Below are positions 53,661 to 63,049 of a stretch of DNA of 64,000 bases, piece by piece. Positions within the stretch are counted from its first letter, which is position 1; the number at the start of each line of letters is the position of its first letter. The DNA is taken from the NCBI GenBank assembly GCA_902615445.1, contig CACMOQ010000003.1:1-64000 (forward strand). Direction: 5' to 3'. Source of the stretch: an uncultured Pelagibacteraceae bacterium. Its GTDB lineage: Bacteria; Pseudomonadota; Alphaproteobacteria; Pelagibacterales; Pelagibacteraceae. The notes under the pieces were generated by a model, which saw only the letters and a program-made list of their open reading frames with translations, had not been told where the DNA came from and made no database searches. The position numbers and the translations under genes were made by a program.

Positions 53661-53695
53661 TTAGATACCAAGATGTTTATGGAAGAGTAAAATAA
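53648..53695 (+). pseudogene. Remnant of a manC 3' end (ETDIVRYQDVYGRVK*)
   Basis: Translated fragment matches the tail of the ManC at 47827-47871 (ESDIVRYKDKYGRV*); no intact gene upstream. Confidence 0.72.
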
Positions 53696-54580
53696 TTATT
53701 TTACAAGAAAATTCACCTTTTTATTTGATAGATTTAAATGAATTTTTTTATATGAACCAAAATTATCTCCATCAATTTGAACTGGTATCAAATCATTTCC
53801 ATCAATAGTAATGTTTTGTGAATAAGTAGTAATAACATTTTTGTTTTTACTTAAATCACCATTAAGAATTATTAAGAATATAGAATATAATAAACTGATC
53901 CTAGTCAAATCCTTAAAAATATAGGTGACTAATTTATCTTCAAAAATATTTGTTTTATTTATTTTATGATGTCCAGCGTAATATTTGGTATTTGAGGATA
54001 ATATCCAGTCTGCTTGATAAAATTGCCCATCAAAAGTTACATTTAATTTTTTATTATTCATAAATAAGAAATATTGAAAACCTTTGATGCCAAAAATAAT
54101 TTTACCAAGAATTTTTTTAATTTTTGAATTAATTGAATGAACAATTTTTGCATCCCATCCTATACCAGCCATTAAAAAGAAATAATTATCGTTAATTTTT
54201 ACAAGATTAGAGGATTTATAATTATTAGAAACCAACACATTTACTATATCATCAACTTTTTTATTCATTGATAATTCAGCTTGAAGCAAATTTGCAGTGC
54301 CAGCAGGAATATAACCTATGGCAAAATCGTCTTTAAAATCAAAATTATTTTTAATTAATTCATTAATTGCAAAAGAAACTGAACCATCACCACCAGCTAC
54401 TATTAGTCGATCATAATTTTTTTGATTAAAATTTTTGAAAATTTTCTTAGCTTGATTTATTGTTTTTGTTTCAAAGTAGTCTACAAAATTATTTTCTTTT
54501 AACTTAGATAAAACCCTATTTATGAATTTTGATTTTCTTCCAGAAGAAGAGTTTAGATTGTAAATCAAACAATATAACAT
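53696..54580 (-). CDS. Diacylglycerol kinase-family lipid kinase (DagK/YegS-like)
   Basis: YDRLIVAGGDGSVSFAINEL; IGYIPAGTANLLQAEL; C-terminal IPVQIDGDNFG. Confidence 0.87.
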   Translation of the reverse strand: MLYCLIYNLNSSSGRKSKFINRVLSKLKENNFVDYFETKTINQAKKIFKNFNQKNYDRLIVAGGDGSVSFAINELIKNNFDFKDDFAIGYIPAGTANLLQAELSMNKKVDDIVNVLVSNNYKSSNLVKINDNYFFLMAGIGWDAKIVHSINSKIKKILGKIIFGIKGFQYFLFMNNKKLNVTFDGQFYQADWILSSNTKYYAGHHKINKTNIFEDKLVTYIFKDLTRISLLYSIFLIILNGDLSKNKNVITTYSQNITIDGNDLIPVQIDGDNFGSYKKIHLNLSNKKVNFLVK

Positions 54581-54598
54581 AATTAATCCTTAAAAAAT

Positions 54599-54628
54599 TT
54601 TTAACAAAATTGTAACATTAGAATGAAA
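54599..54628 (+). promoter_or_regulatory. Candidate Pho box B upstream of plcP-like/agt-like operon
   Basis: TTTTAACAAAATTGTAACATTAGAATG in the divergent DagK / phosphoesterase intergenic region. Confidence 0.68.
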
Positions 54629-54678
54629 TAAGAAATACATGATTCGTGTTACAGTTGTATTAAAAAATAGGTTTTTAA

Positions 54679-55491
54679 ATGCCTAATTTACTAAAATATA
54701 GAAGTATATTTATTTCTGACGTTCATTTAGGTACTAAAGGTTGTCAGGCGAAAAAACTTTTAGAGTTTTTTAAAAACTCGAGGTCTGAAAATCTTTATCT
54801 TGTAGGAGACATTATAGATATCTGGGAAATGCAAAAAAGTTTTTTTTGGCCTCAAGAACATAATGATGTAATCCAAAAAATTTTAAGAAAAGCTAGACAT
54901 GGTACCAAAGTTTTCTACATAATGGGTAATCATGACGAAATGTTAAGAAAATTTATTCCAATGCATTTTGGTGACATCCATATGGTTAATAGAGTTATTC
55001 ATGAAACAAATGCAGGAAAAAAATATCTCGTTGTTCATGGTGATGCTTGGGATGGTGTTATGAAACATGCTAAATGGTTATCTAAACTTGGATCAATAGC
55101 CTATAATTTACTATTAAAATTAAATGTAATAATTAATTTTTTTAGAAGATTGAGAGGAAAAGAATATTGGTCTCTTGCAAAATTTTTAAAGTATAAAGTC
55201 AAAAATGCAGTTAAATATATTGGTGAATATGAAAAAACACTTTCAGATTATGCAAAAAGAAAAAAATTTGATGGAATTATTTGTGGCCACATCCATCATG
55301 CTGAGGATAGAGACTTTAATGGGGTCAATTATTTAAATTGTGGAGACTGGGTTGAATCTTGTACCGCATTAGCCGAAAATTATGATGGTAGTTTTGAAAT
55401 ATTATATTGGGACAAAATAAGAGAACAATATTTAGACGATAAAGAAATAATTGAACCAATTAAAACTGAAGAATTAAAAAAAGCTTCATAA
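54679..55491 (+). CDS. plcP: Metallophosphoesterase (UDP-2,3-diacylglucosamine hydrolase-like); candidate PlcP phospholipase C
   Basis: FISDVHLGTKGCQAKKLLEFF, LVGDIIDIWEM, IMGNHDEMLR, LVVHGDAWDG, ICGHIHHAE; followed by GT and next to Pho regulon. Confidence 0.8.
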   Translation: MPNLLKYRSIFISDVHLGTKGCQAKKLLEFFKNSRSENLYLVGDIIDIWEMQKSFFWPQEHNDVIQKILRKARHGTKVFYIMGNHDEMLRKFIPMHFGDIHMVNRVIHETNAGKKYLVVHGDAWDGVMKHAKWLSKLGSIAYNLLLKLNVIINFFRRLRGKEYWSLAKFLKYKVKNAVKYIGEYEKTLSDYAKRKKFDGIICGHIHHAEDRDFNGVNYLNCGDWVESCTALAENYDGSFEILYWDKIREQYLDDKEIIEPIKTEELKKAS

Positions 55492-55494
55492 TTA

Positions 55495-56502
55495 ATGAAA
55501 ATTTTAATTGCTACAGACGCATATTTTCCACAAGTAAATGGTGTCGTAAGAACCTTACATGAAACAGGCAATGTATTAAAAGAACAAGGTCATAGAATAG
55601 AATATATTACACCTGACTTATTTTTTACTTTTCCGATGCCGAAATATAATGAAATTAAGTTGTCTATAAATGTATGGCCAAGAGTTGGTAATTTAATAAA
55701 GAAAATCAATCCAGATGCAATTCATATCGCTACCGAAGGCCCGATAGGCACTATGGCAAGAAGATATTGTTTAAAAAATAATCTAAAGTTTACTACGAGT
55801 TTCCATACAAGATTTGATAAATATCTAAAACTTTACTTTCCTATTATACCAGCAAAATGGGCTGAAAAATTCTTAGCAAATTTTCATAATAAGGCTGAGA
55901 GAATTTTAGTAACTACAGAGTCTATGAGAAAAGAATTAATCGATATAGGTATAGATGACAATAAAATGATTACTTGGACTAGAGGAGGAAATCATGGAGC
56001 TTTTAAGAACCCTAAAAAAATTGATTTACCTCATAAAAGACCTATTTGGATTTATGTTGGAAGAGTTGCAGTTGAAAAAAACATAAGAGCTTTCTTAGAA
56101 TGTGATTTAGAAGGTACAAAGATAATTATAGGAAAAGGACCTGATTTAAAAAAATTGAAAAAAGAATTCCCTAAAGATATTTTTTTAGGAGAAAAAACAA
56201 ATGGTGAATTAGCATCACATTTTGCATCCTCTGATGTTTTTGTTTTCCCAAGTAAAACAGATACATTTGGAATTGTAGTTACAGAAGCTTTAAATTGTGG
56301 AACACCTGTTGCTGCGTATCCTGTTCCAGGTCCTAAAGATATATTTGAAGGATCCAAAATAAATTGTTTAGATGATGATCTTAAAGTATCAGCACATAAA
56401 GCTTTGAAAGTTAATAGAAATGATTGTCTTGAATTTGCAAAAAAATTCACTTGGGAAGAAACAGCAAAAATATTTTTTAACAATATTTCACCAAATCATT
56501 AG
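55495..56502 (+). CDS. GT4-family glycosyltransferase (MgtA/SqdX-like); candidate Agt glycolipid synthase
   Basis: MKILIATDAYFPQVNGVVRTLHETG, SFHTRFDKYLKLYFP, VFVFPSKTDTFGIVVTEALNCGTPVAAYPVPGPKD. Confidence 0.85.
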   Translation: MKILIATDAYFPQVNGVVRTLHETGNVLKEQGHRIEYITPDLFFTFPMPKYNEIKLSINVWPRVGNLIKKINPDAIHIATEGPIGTMARRYCLKNNLKFTTSFHTRFDKYLKLYFPIIPAKWAEKFLANFHNKAERILVTTESMRKELIDIGIDDNKMITWTRGGNHGAFKNPKKIDLPHKRPIWIYVGRVAVEKNIRAFLECDLEGTKIIIGKGPDLKKLKKEFPKDIFLGEKTNGELASHFASSDVFVFPSKTDTFGIVVTEALNCGTPVAAYPVPGPKDIFEGSKINCLDDDLKVSAHKALKVNRNDCLEFAKKFTWEETAKIFFNNISPNH

Positions 56503-56567
56503 TTAATTTTTCCTTAATTTATTTGCATTAAAAAGTGTAATGATGCAAAATTAAGCCATCTAAATTT

Positions 56568-57710
56568 ATGGAATATTTCGTCATTCTACTTATAGTTGTG
56601 ATAGTTTATCTTCTCTATTTACTTAATCAAAAAAAAAATAAATCAATAAATACCGCTACAATAGTTAATAAAAGAGAAGAAAAAACAAAAAGAGTAATTA
56701 TTGATGAGCTTGAAGATCAATTTTTTGCATTAAATAAATTTAACATAATTAAATATGCCAATCCAAGTGCATTAAAAAGATTTGGAAGTAATTTAATTGA
56801 TAAAAACATATCTTCTATAATTCGAAAACCAGAATTAATAGAAAATATTGAAAAAGCTATCGTAGAAAATAAAACAAAAAATATCGATGTTGAAATAGAC
56901 CTCCCATCATATCAATTCTATAAAATTTATATTATTCCTGGCCCAACTCATTTGTTTACTGAACCAGACTCTGTTGTGTTATTTTTAAAAGATTTTACTG
57001 AAATTACAAAAGCACAAAAATTTAAAACTGATTTTGTAGCAAATGTAAGCCATGAATTAAGAACACCTTTAATGGCAATCAAAGGATCACTAGAAACAAT
57101 TGAGGGCCCAGCGTCTGATGATGAAAAGGCTAAAAAAAAATTTATGAAAATTTTATCTGAACAATCAACAAGGATGGAAAGTTTAATTAATGATCTATTA
57201 ATTCTTACACGGATTGAACTTGATGAACATATAAGACCTACTTCAATAGTAAATATTAATGAAATCTTTGAAACTATTATTAGTAATTTTGAAATTGTTT
57301 TAAAAAAGAAAAATATAACTGTTAAAAATCAATTAACAAATACATCAATTGTTATAGGTGATGAAAAAAGATTAAATACAGTTTTTTCTAATCTTTTGGA
57401 TAATTCAATAAAATATTCTCCAGAAAATAAAAATATATATATTTCTAAAAATGAAAATAGTAACAAACTATTAGAAAAGAATATAATGATTAGTATTAAA
57501 GATGAAGGTTATGGCATTCCATATGAACACATTTCGCGTGTTACAGAAAGATTTTACAGGGTTGACACAGAACAAAGTAATAAAGTTGGTGGAACTGGTT
57601 TAGGATTAGCTATTGTTAAACACATAATTACTCAACACAGAGGTGATTTTGAGATTCTTTCAGAGGTTGGTAAAGGTACTGAAATTAAAATATATTTGCC
57701 TTCGAAATAA
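56568..57710 (+). CDS. phoR: Phosphate regulon sensor histidine kinase PhoR
   Basis: N-terminal TM, FVANVSHELRTPLMAIKGSLETI, GTGLGLAIVKHI; upstream of pst operon. Confidence 0.92.
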   Translation: MEYFVILLIVVIVYLLYLLNQKKNKSINTATIVNKREEKTKRVIIDELEDQFFALNKFNIIKYANPSALKRFGSNLIDKNISSIIRKPELIENIEKAIVENKTKNIDVEIDLPSYQFYKIYIIPGPTHLFTEPDSVVLFLKDFTEITKAQKFKTDFVANVSHELRTPLMAIKGSLETIEGPASDDEKAKKKFMKILSEQSTRMESLINDLLILTRIELDEHIRPTSIVNINEIFETIISNFEIVLKKKNITVKNQLTNTSIVIGDEKRLNTVFSNLLDNSIKYSPENKNIYISKNENSNKLLEKNIMISIKDEGYGIPYEHISRVTERFYRVDTEQSNKVGGTGLGLAIVKHIITQHRGDFEILSEVGKGTEIKIYLPSK

Positions 57711-57805
57711 AAATTTAAAAAAAACTTCATTTTACAACCCTTATTTGAGAAAACTTTAACATTTCTTTGATTGATTCGTGTATAGATTTTATTTAAGTTT
57801 TTATA

Positions 57806-58414
57806 ATGTTTAAAATACTCAAAAATATTTTAATATTTTTTTATTTAATCTTGTTTTTCACAACTAGTGTATATTCAAAAGACCTTTCTACTCTTTTACG
57901 TACTCAGCAATTAACAGTTTTTGACATAGGTATTTTTAGATTAGAAGAGGACTTAAAGAGTTCTTATCCTGCTGTAAAGAAACATAAAGATGTGCCTTAT
58001 GAAGATATATATATGGATGTTGTCAGTTCCTATTGGAGAAATACAGTAGATTTAATTGTTTCAATCCCAGTAAATGAAAATTTAAAAAAAGAGAATTATA
58101 TGTCAGACTCATTTAGATGTAGAAATATATTTAATTCAGTAAGAGATCATTTGTTGAGAAACGAAAATTTAAGTAATTATAGGTTTACTATGGCAACTAG
58201 TTATTTAACATCTGTTTTTTCTACTCCAAGCACATGGCCAAGATGGCGATACGATCAAAGCGTCTTAGAAGAATTAGTTAATTTAGTGAAACTTGAAGTT
58301 ATTTTGAGACCTACAACTGAGCTTGCTTTTAAAGATAAAGTTAACCCTGTTTCTTGTAAAGGTGGTTTAGAAACAGAAAATGATGAGATTATAATCTCAA
58401 TGAAATACAACTAA
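57806..58414 (+). CDS. Secreted protein of unknown function between phoR and pstS
   Basis: Signal-peptide-like N-terminus (ILIFFYLILFFTTSVYSKD), intact ORF, two Cys; no family recognised. Confidence 0.7.
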   Translation: MFKILKNILIFFYLILFFTTSVYSKDLSTLLRTQQLTVFDIGIFRLEEDLKSSYPAVKKHKDVPYEDIYMDVVSSYWRNTVDLIVSIPVNENLKKENYMSDSFRCRNIFNSVRDHLLRNENLSNYRFTMATSYLTSVFSTPSTWPRWRYDQSVLEELVNLVKLEVILRPTTELAFKDKVNPVSCKGGLETENDEIIISMKYN

Positions 58415-58424
58415 AAAGTTATCT

Positions 58425-58456
58425 TTTTAACAAAAGTGTAACAATTCTGTAATATT
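58425..58456 (+). promoter_or_regulatory. Candidate Pho box C upstream of pstS (three 11-bp-phased repeats)
   Basis: TTTAACA-AAAG-TGTAACA-ATTC-TGTAATA. Confidence 0.75.
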
Positions 58457-58523
58457 AAAGATTCAATTAATTTATACGAGTCACTCATCTTTATATTAAT
58501 TAATAACGAAAGGATTAAAGATA

Positions 58524-59555
58524 ATGAAAAAACTAACTATAGTGATCGCTTCTTTAGTTGCTTTATCAATAGCAACTGTTGCTCAAGCAAGAGATCAAAT
58601 TAAGATAGTTGGTTCTTCTACGGTATTCCCTTACGCAACAGTTGTTGCTGAAAGATTTGGTGGTTCAGGATTTAAAACTCCTGTGATCGAGTCTACTGGT
58701 ACTGGTGGTGGAGCTAAACTATTCTGTGCTGGTGTAGGTGAACAACATCCAGATATTACAAATGCATCAAGAGCTATGAAAGATAAAGAAAAAGCTTTAT
58801 GTAAGAAAAATGGTGTTAATGATATCGTTGAAATCGTAATTGGTAACGATGGTATTACATTAGCTTACAGCAAAGATGCAAAACCAGTAAACTTTACTAA
58901 AGAACAATTATATTTAGCACTTGCTGCTCATACAGTTGTTGATGGTAAATTAGTTCCAAATATTTATAAAACTTGGGACCAAATTGACCCTAGCTTACCA
59001 AAACAAAAAATTTCAGTGATGATCCCACCAGGAACATCAGGAACTAGAGATGCTTGGAATTCTTTAGTAATGAAAAAAGGTATGACTAAAGAAGCTAAAG
59101 CTCTTTATAAAGCTGGTTTTGAAGCTGGAAATAAAAAATACAAAAAACCTCAAAAACTTTACAGAGAAGATGGTGCTGCTATTGAAGTTGGAGAAAACGA
59201 TAGTTTAATCATCCAAAAGTTAACTCAAGATAAAGAAATGTTTGGTTTCTTTGGTTTCAGTTATTTCTTAGCTGCAAAAGATAAATTGCAAGCAGCAAGT
59301 ATTGATGGTGGACAACCGTCATTAAAGTCTATTCAAGACTACAGTTATGCTGTTGCTAGACCTTTATTCTTCTACGTGAAAAAAGCACACGTTGGAGTAA
59401 TTCCAGGCTTACATGAGTTTGTGAAAGAATTCACAACTAAGAAAGCTATTGGAAAAGGTGGTTACTTAGCAGACATTGGTTTAGTGCCATTAGACTCTAA
59501 GTTGTATAAAACAACTAGAACTAATGCTACGAAGCTAGTTGCTATGGGTAATTAA
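58524..59555 (+). CDS. pstS: Phosphate ABC transporter substrate-binding protein
   Basis: IKIVGSSTVFPYATVVAERFG, STGTGGGAKLFCAG, PPGTSGTRDAWNSLV. Confidence 0.97.
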   Translation: MKKLTIVIASLVALSIATVAQARDQIKIVGSSTVFPYATVVAERFGGSGFKTPVIESTGTGGGAKLFCAGVGEQHPDITNASRAMKDKEKALCKKNGVNDIVEIVIGNDGITLAYSKDAKPVNFTKEQLYLALAAHTVVDGKLVPNIYKTWDQIDPSLPKQKISVMIPPGTSGTRDAWNSLVMKKGMTKEAKALYKAGFEAGNKKYKKPQKLYREDGAAIEVGENDSLIIQKLTQDKEMFGFFGFSYFLAAKDKLQAASIDGGQPSLKSIQDYSYAVARPLFFYVKKAHVGVIPGLHEFVKEFTTKKAIGKGGYLADIGLVPLDSKLYKTTRTNATKLVAMGN

Positions 59556-59580
59556 TTATTCCTCAGTTAACAAATGATCA

Positions 59581-59610
59581 AAAAGGGGGTCTTTTTAGAC
59601 CCCTTTTTTT
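59581..59610 (+). terminator. Intrinsic terminator/attenuator-like hairpin between pstS and pstC
   Basis: AAAAGGGGGTC-ttttta-GACCCC followed by T-tract. Confidence 0.88.
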
Positions 59611-59645
59611 TAAAAAAGAGTAAAGTCCTCACTTAAGGAGATTCT

Positions 59646-61031
59646 GTGAACTTAATATTATTTACATTTATTGTTCTTCTAGGTTTCACAAGCTATTATT
59701 TTGGACGCAAAAAAGCATATACAATTCAATCTACAAAAAAAAGATTAACCGCATTACCACAATTTTATGGTTATTATCTTGCAATCTGGTGTGCAATACC
59801 AGCCTTTATAATTTTTTCATTATGGGCAATTTTTGAGCCCACAATTGTAAAACTATTAATCTTAAGTGATTATTCAAATCAAGGTTATCTTGATGATGAA
59901 TTAAATTTATTATACGAAAAATCAAAAGCATTGTCTCGAGGGCAATTCACTGGAGAAATTACACCTTTTATTGAAGCTTCAGCTGAAAAATATTTAAGTC
60001 TTCGATCAATAGCTCAAAGTTCAAAAGTTGTTATAGTATTATCTGCAATTATTGCTTCTGTTGCTTATGCGTATAAAAGAATTTCATCTAATTCTAGAAC
60101 AAGAGAACCAGTTGAAAAATTTTTGAACGCAGTTTTATTTACAGCTTCTTTGGCTGCAATATTAACTACTGTTGGAATAGTTTTCTCACTTATATTTCAA
60201 ACTATAGATTTTTTTAAAGTAATTCCATTATTTGATTTTGTCTTTGGAACTCACTGGTATCCAGCAAAAGCTTTTGTTAGAGATTCTTCTGAGGCTTTAG
60301 ATCCGACAATGTATTCAGATACTTTTGGAGCAGTCCCTATTTTTGCAGGTACTTTTTTTATTGCATTTATTGCTATGTGCGTTGCTATCCCAATTGGATT
60401 AATGAGTGGAATTTATTTAGCTGAATATGCATCAACTAAAGTTAGACAATATGCAAAACCATTAATTGAAATTTTAGCTGGTATACCAACAGTTGTCTAT
60501 GGTTTTTTTGCTGCCCTAACTGTTGGACCATTTTTGAAAGAATTAGGAACTTCAATGGGTCTTGAAGTTTCAGCTGAAAGTGCTTTAGCAGCAGGAGGGG
60601 TAATGGGTATTATGATTATACCATTTATTTCAAGTTTAAGTGACGATGTCATTACAAGTGTGCCTCAAAGTTTAAGAGATGGAAGTTACGCTATGGGAGC
60701 AACTAAATCAGAAACAATTAAGAGAGTTATTTTTCCCGCGGCATTGCCGGGGATTGTTGGATCTATTTTACTTGGTGTTTCAAGAGCTATTGGAGAAACA
60801 ATGATAGTTGTTATGGCCTCTGGTTTAGCTGCTAATTTAACTTTAAATCCTTTAGAGTCTACTTCAACGATTACAGCTCAAATTGTAGTTATTCTAATTG
60901 GTGACCAAGCTTTTGGCGACCCAAAAACGCAAGCTGCTTTTGCTTTAGGTATGTCATTATTTTTAGTAACACTTTGTTTAAATATTGTGGCCTTGAGAGT
61001 AGTTAAAAAATATAGAGAAAAATATGAATAA
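59646..61031 (+). CDS. pstC: Phosphate ABC transporter permease PstC (long alphaproteobacterial type)
   Basis: Permease EAA-like loop LRDGSYAMGATKSETIKRVIFPAALPGIVGS; operon; GTG start. Confidence 0.94.
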   Translation: MNLILFTFIVLLGFTSYYFGRKKAYTIQSTKKRLTALPQFYGYYLAIWCAIPAFIIFSLWAIFEPTIVKLLILSDYSNQGYLDDELNLLYEKSKALSRGQFTGEITPFIEASAEKYLSLRSIAQSSKVVIVLSAIIASVAYAYKRISSNSRTREPVEKFLNAVLFTASLAAILTTVGIVFSLIFQTIDFFKVIPLFDFVFGTHWYPAKAFVRDSSEALDPTMYSDTFGAVPIFAGTFFIAFIAMCVAIPIGLMSGIYLAEYASTKVRQYAKPLIEILAGIPTVVYGFFAALTVGPFLKELGTSMGLEVSAESALAAGGVMGIMIIPFISSLSDDVITSVPQSLRDGSYAMGATKSETIKRVIFPAALPGIVGSILLGVSRAIGETMIVVMASGLAANLTLNPLESTSTITAQIVVILIGDQAFGDPKTQAAFALGMSLFLVTLCLNIVALRVVKKYREKYE

Positions 61032-62292
61032 AAATAAAGAACAATTATTAAATAAAAGATATAAAGCTGAACAGCGATTTCGCTTATACGGTCTGAGTGC
61101 AATTTTTATGGCACTTTTATTTTTAACAATCTTTATTTTTAAAATTTTTTCAACTGGCTATTCAGCTTTTCAAAAAACATGGCTTATTGTTCCAGTAACT
61201 TTCGATGCTGAATTAATGATGTTAGACCAAAATCCTTCTAAAGAAGATTTACAGGACGCTGATTATTACGATATAGCATTAAAATCAATGGCTGATTTAG
61301 ATCCAAACGCCAATGAAGATCAAGAAAATGAATTGAAGAGAATGGTGTCTTATTTTTTTGAAAAAGAAATTAAAAATGAACTTTTAAATGACCCTGATTT
61401 AATAGGAAAAACAAAGGAAGTTTATCTAACTGCTTCAGATGATTTAGACCAAGTCTTTAAAGGAAATTATCCAAGAGATTTACCTGAAGACCAAAGAAGA
61501 GTAAGCGATTATCAATTAAAAATTTTTGATCAACTTGTTGCAAATGGTAAGGTTGAAAGTAAATTTAATATAAGTTTTTTTACAAATGCTGACTCAAGAG
61601 AAGCTGAGTTAGCTGGAATAGCAAGTTCATTTATGGGCTCAATTTTTTCTATACTTGTTTGTTTAATGATAGCTTTTCCTGTTGCGGTTCTAGCGGCAAT
61701 CTATCTTGAAGAATTTGCCCCTAAAAATAGATTTACTGATTTTATTGAAGTAAATATAAACAACTTAGCAGCGGTTCCATCTATAGTTTTTGGTCTATTA
61801 GGATTAGGAGTTTTATTGGCTATATTTCAATTACCAAGGTCTACCCCATTAGTTGGAGGTATCACTTTGTCCTTAATGACCTTACCAACAATAATTATAG
61901 CCGCTAGAGCATCTTTAAAAGCAGTTCCACCAAGTATAAGAGAGGCAGCACTTGCTATGGGAGCAAGTCGAATGCAAACCACAATGCATCATACAGTTCC
62001 TCTTTCTATGCCTGGCACGTTATCAGGAACAATAATTGGTTTAGCTCAAGCTTTAGGAGAAACTGCACCCTTAATTTTAATTGGAATGGTTGCTTTTGTT
62101 AACACGATACCTGGATCACCCATGGATCCTGCTGCAAGCTTACCAGTTCAAATTTATATTTGGGCTGAAAGTGCTGAAAGGGGATTTGTAGAAAAAGTTT
62201 CGGCATGTATAATGGTCTTACTTGGCTTTTTAATAATAATGAATTTATTTGCCCAAATAATAAGACATAAGTTTGAGAAAAAATGGAGTTAA
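61024..62292 (+). CDS. pstA: Phosphate ABC transporter permease PstA
   Basis: [45 protein letters not shown]; operon. Confidence 0.94.
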   Translation: MNKNKEQLLNKRYKAEQRFRLYGLSAIFMALLFLTIFIFKIFSTGYSAFQKTWLIVPVTFDAELMMLDQNPSKEDLQDADYYDIALKSMADLDPNANEDQENELKRMVSYFFEKEIKNELLNDPDLIGKTKEVYLTASDDLDQVFKGNYPRDLPEDQRRVSDYQLKIFDQLVANGKVESKFNISFFTNADSREAELAGIASSFMGSIFSILVCLMIAFPVAVLAAIYLEEFAPKNRFTDFIEVNINNLAAVPSIVFGLLGLGVLLAIFQLPRSTPLVGGITLSLMTLPTIIIAARASLKAVPPSIREAALAMGASRMQTTMHHTVPLSMPGTLSGTIIGLAQALGETAPLILIGMVAFVNTIPGSPMDPAASLPVQIYIWAESAERGFVEKVSACIMVLLGFLIIMNLFAQIIRHKFEKKWS

Positions 62293-63049
62293 AATGATAA
62301 AGATTAAAGCAAAAGATGTTGATGTTTTTTATGGAAAAAAACAAGCGCTCTTTAATATAAGTTTAGATATTGAGGAAAATCAAGTAACGGCATTAATTGG
62401 TCCATCTGGTTGTGGTAAATCAACTTTCCTAAGATGTCTTAATAGAATGAATGATGTAATTGATATCTGTAGTGTTAAAGGAGAAATTTTAATTAATGAT
62501 TTTAATATCAATGATAAAAGTTGTGATGTCGTAAGACTAAGAGAAAAAATTGGTATGGTTTTTCAAAAACCCAATCCTTTCCCAAAAACTTTATATGAAA
62601 ATGTGTCTTACGGTCCAACAATTCATGGTATGGCTCAATCAAAACAAGAAATGGATGAAATTGTTGAAACTAGTTTGAAAAAGGCTGCACTATGGGAAGA
62701 GGTAAAAGATAGGTTGCATGAACCTGGAACTGGATTATCTGGAGGACAACAGCAAAGACTTTGTATTGCTAGAGCGATTTCTGTAAGACCTGAAGTTATA
62801 TTAATGGATGAACCTTGTTCAGCATTAGATCCAATAGCAACAGCACAAATTGAAGAATTGATTGATGAGTTAAAAAAAGAGCACACAATAATAATTGTAA
62901 CTCATTCTATGGCTCAAGCAGCACGTGTTTCTCAAAATACAGGTTTTTTTCATTTAGGACAATTGATTGAACATGGATCTACTGATAAAATATTTAAGAA
63001 TCCTGATAATAAAAAAACGCAAGATTATATAACAGGGAGGTTTGGATAA
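62273..63049 (+). CDS. pstB: Phosphate ABC transporter ATP-binding protein
   Basis: [49 protein letters not shown]. Confidence 0.97.
   Translation: MRKNGVKMIKIKAKDVDVFYGKKQALFNISLDIEENQVTALIGPSGCGKSTFLRCLNRMNDVIDICSVKGEILINDFNINDKSCDVVRLREKIGMVFQKPNPFPKTLYENVSYGPTIHGMAQSKQEMDEIVETSLKKAALWEEVKDRLHEPGTGLSGGQQQRLCIARAISVRPEVILMDEPCSALDPIATAQIEELIDELKKEHTIIIVTHSMAQAARVSQNTGFFHLGQLIEHGSTDKIFKNPDNKKTQDYITGRFG

Noticed and set aside
53648-53695. Phage or integrative-element attachment site
   Set aside because: The repeated segment is a diverged protein-coding tail, not an exact att repeat; no integrase, tRNA or transposase nearby
56503-56567. Pho box upstream of phoR (AAAAAGTGTAATGATGC)
   Set aside because: Only one TGTAAT-like half-site; lacks the phased TTTAACA-N4-TGTAACA repeats seen at sites A-C
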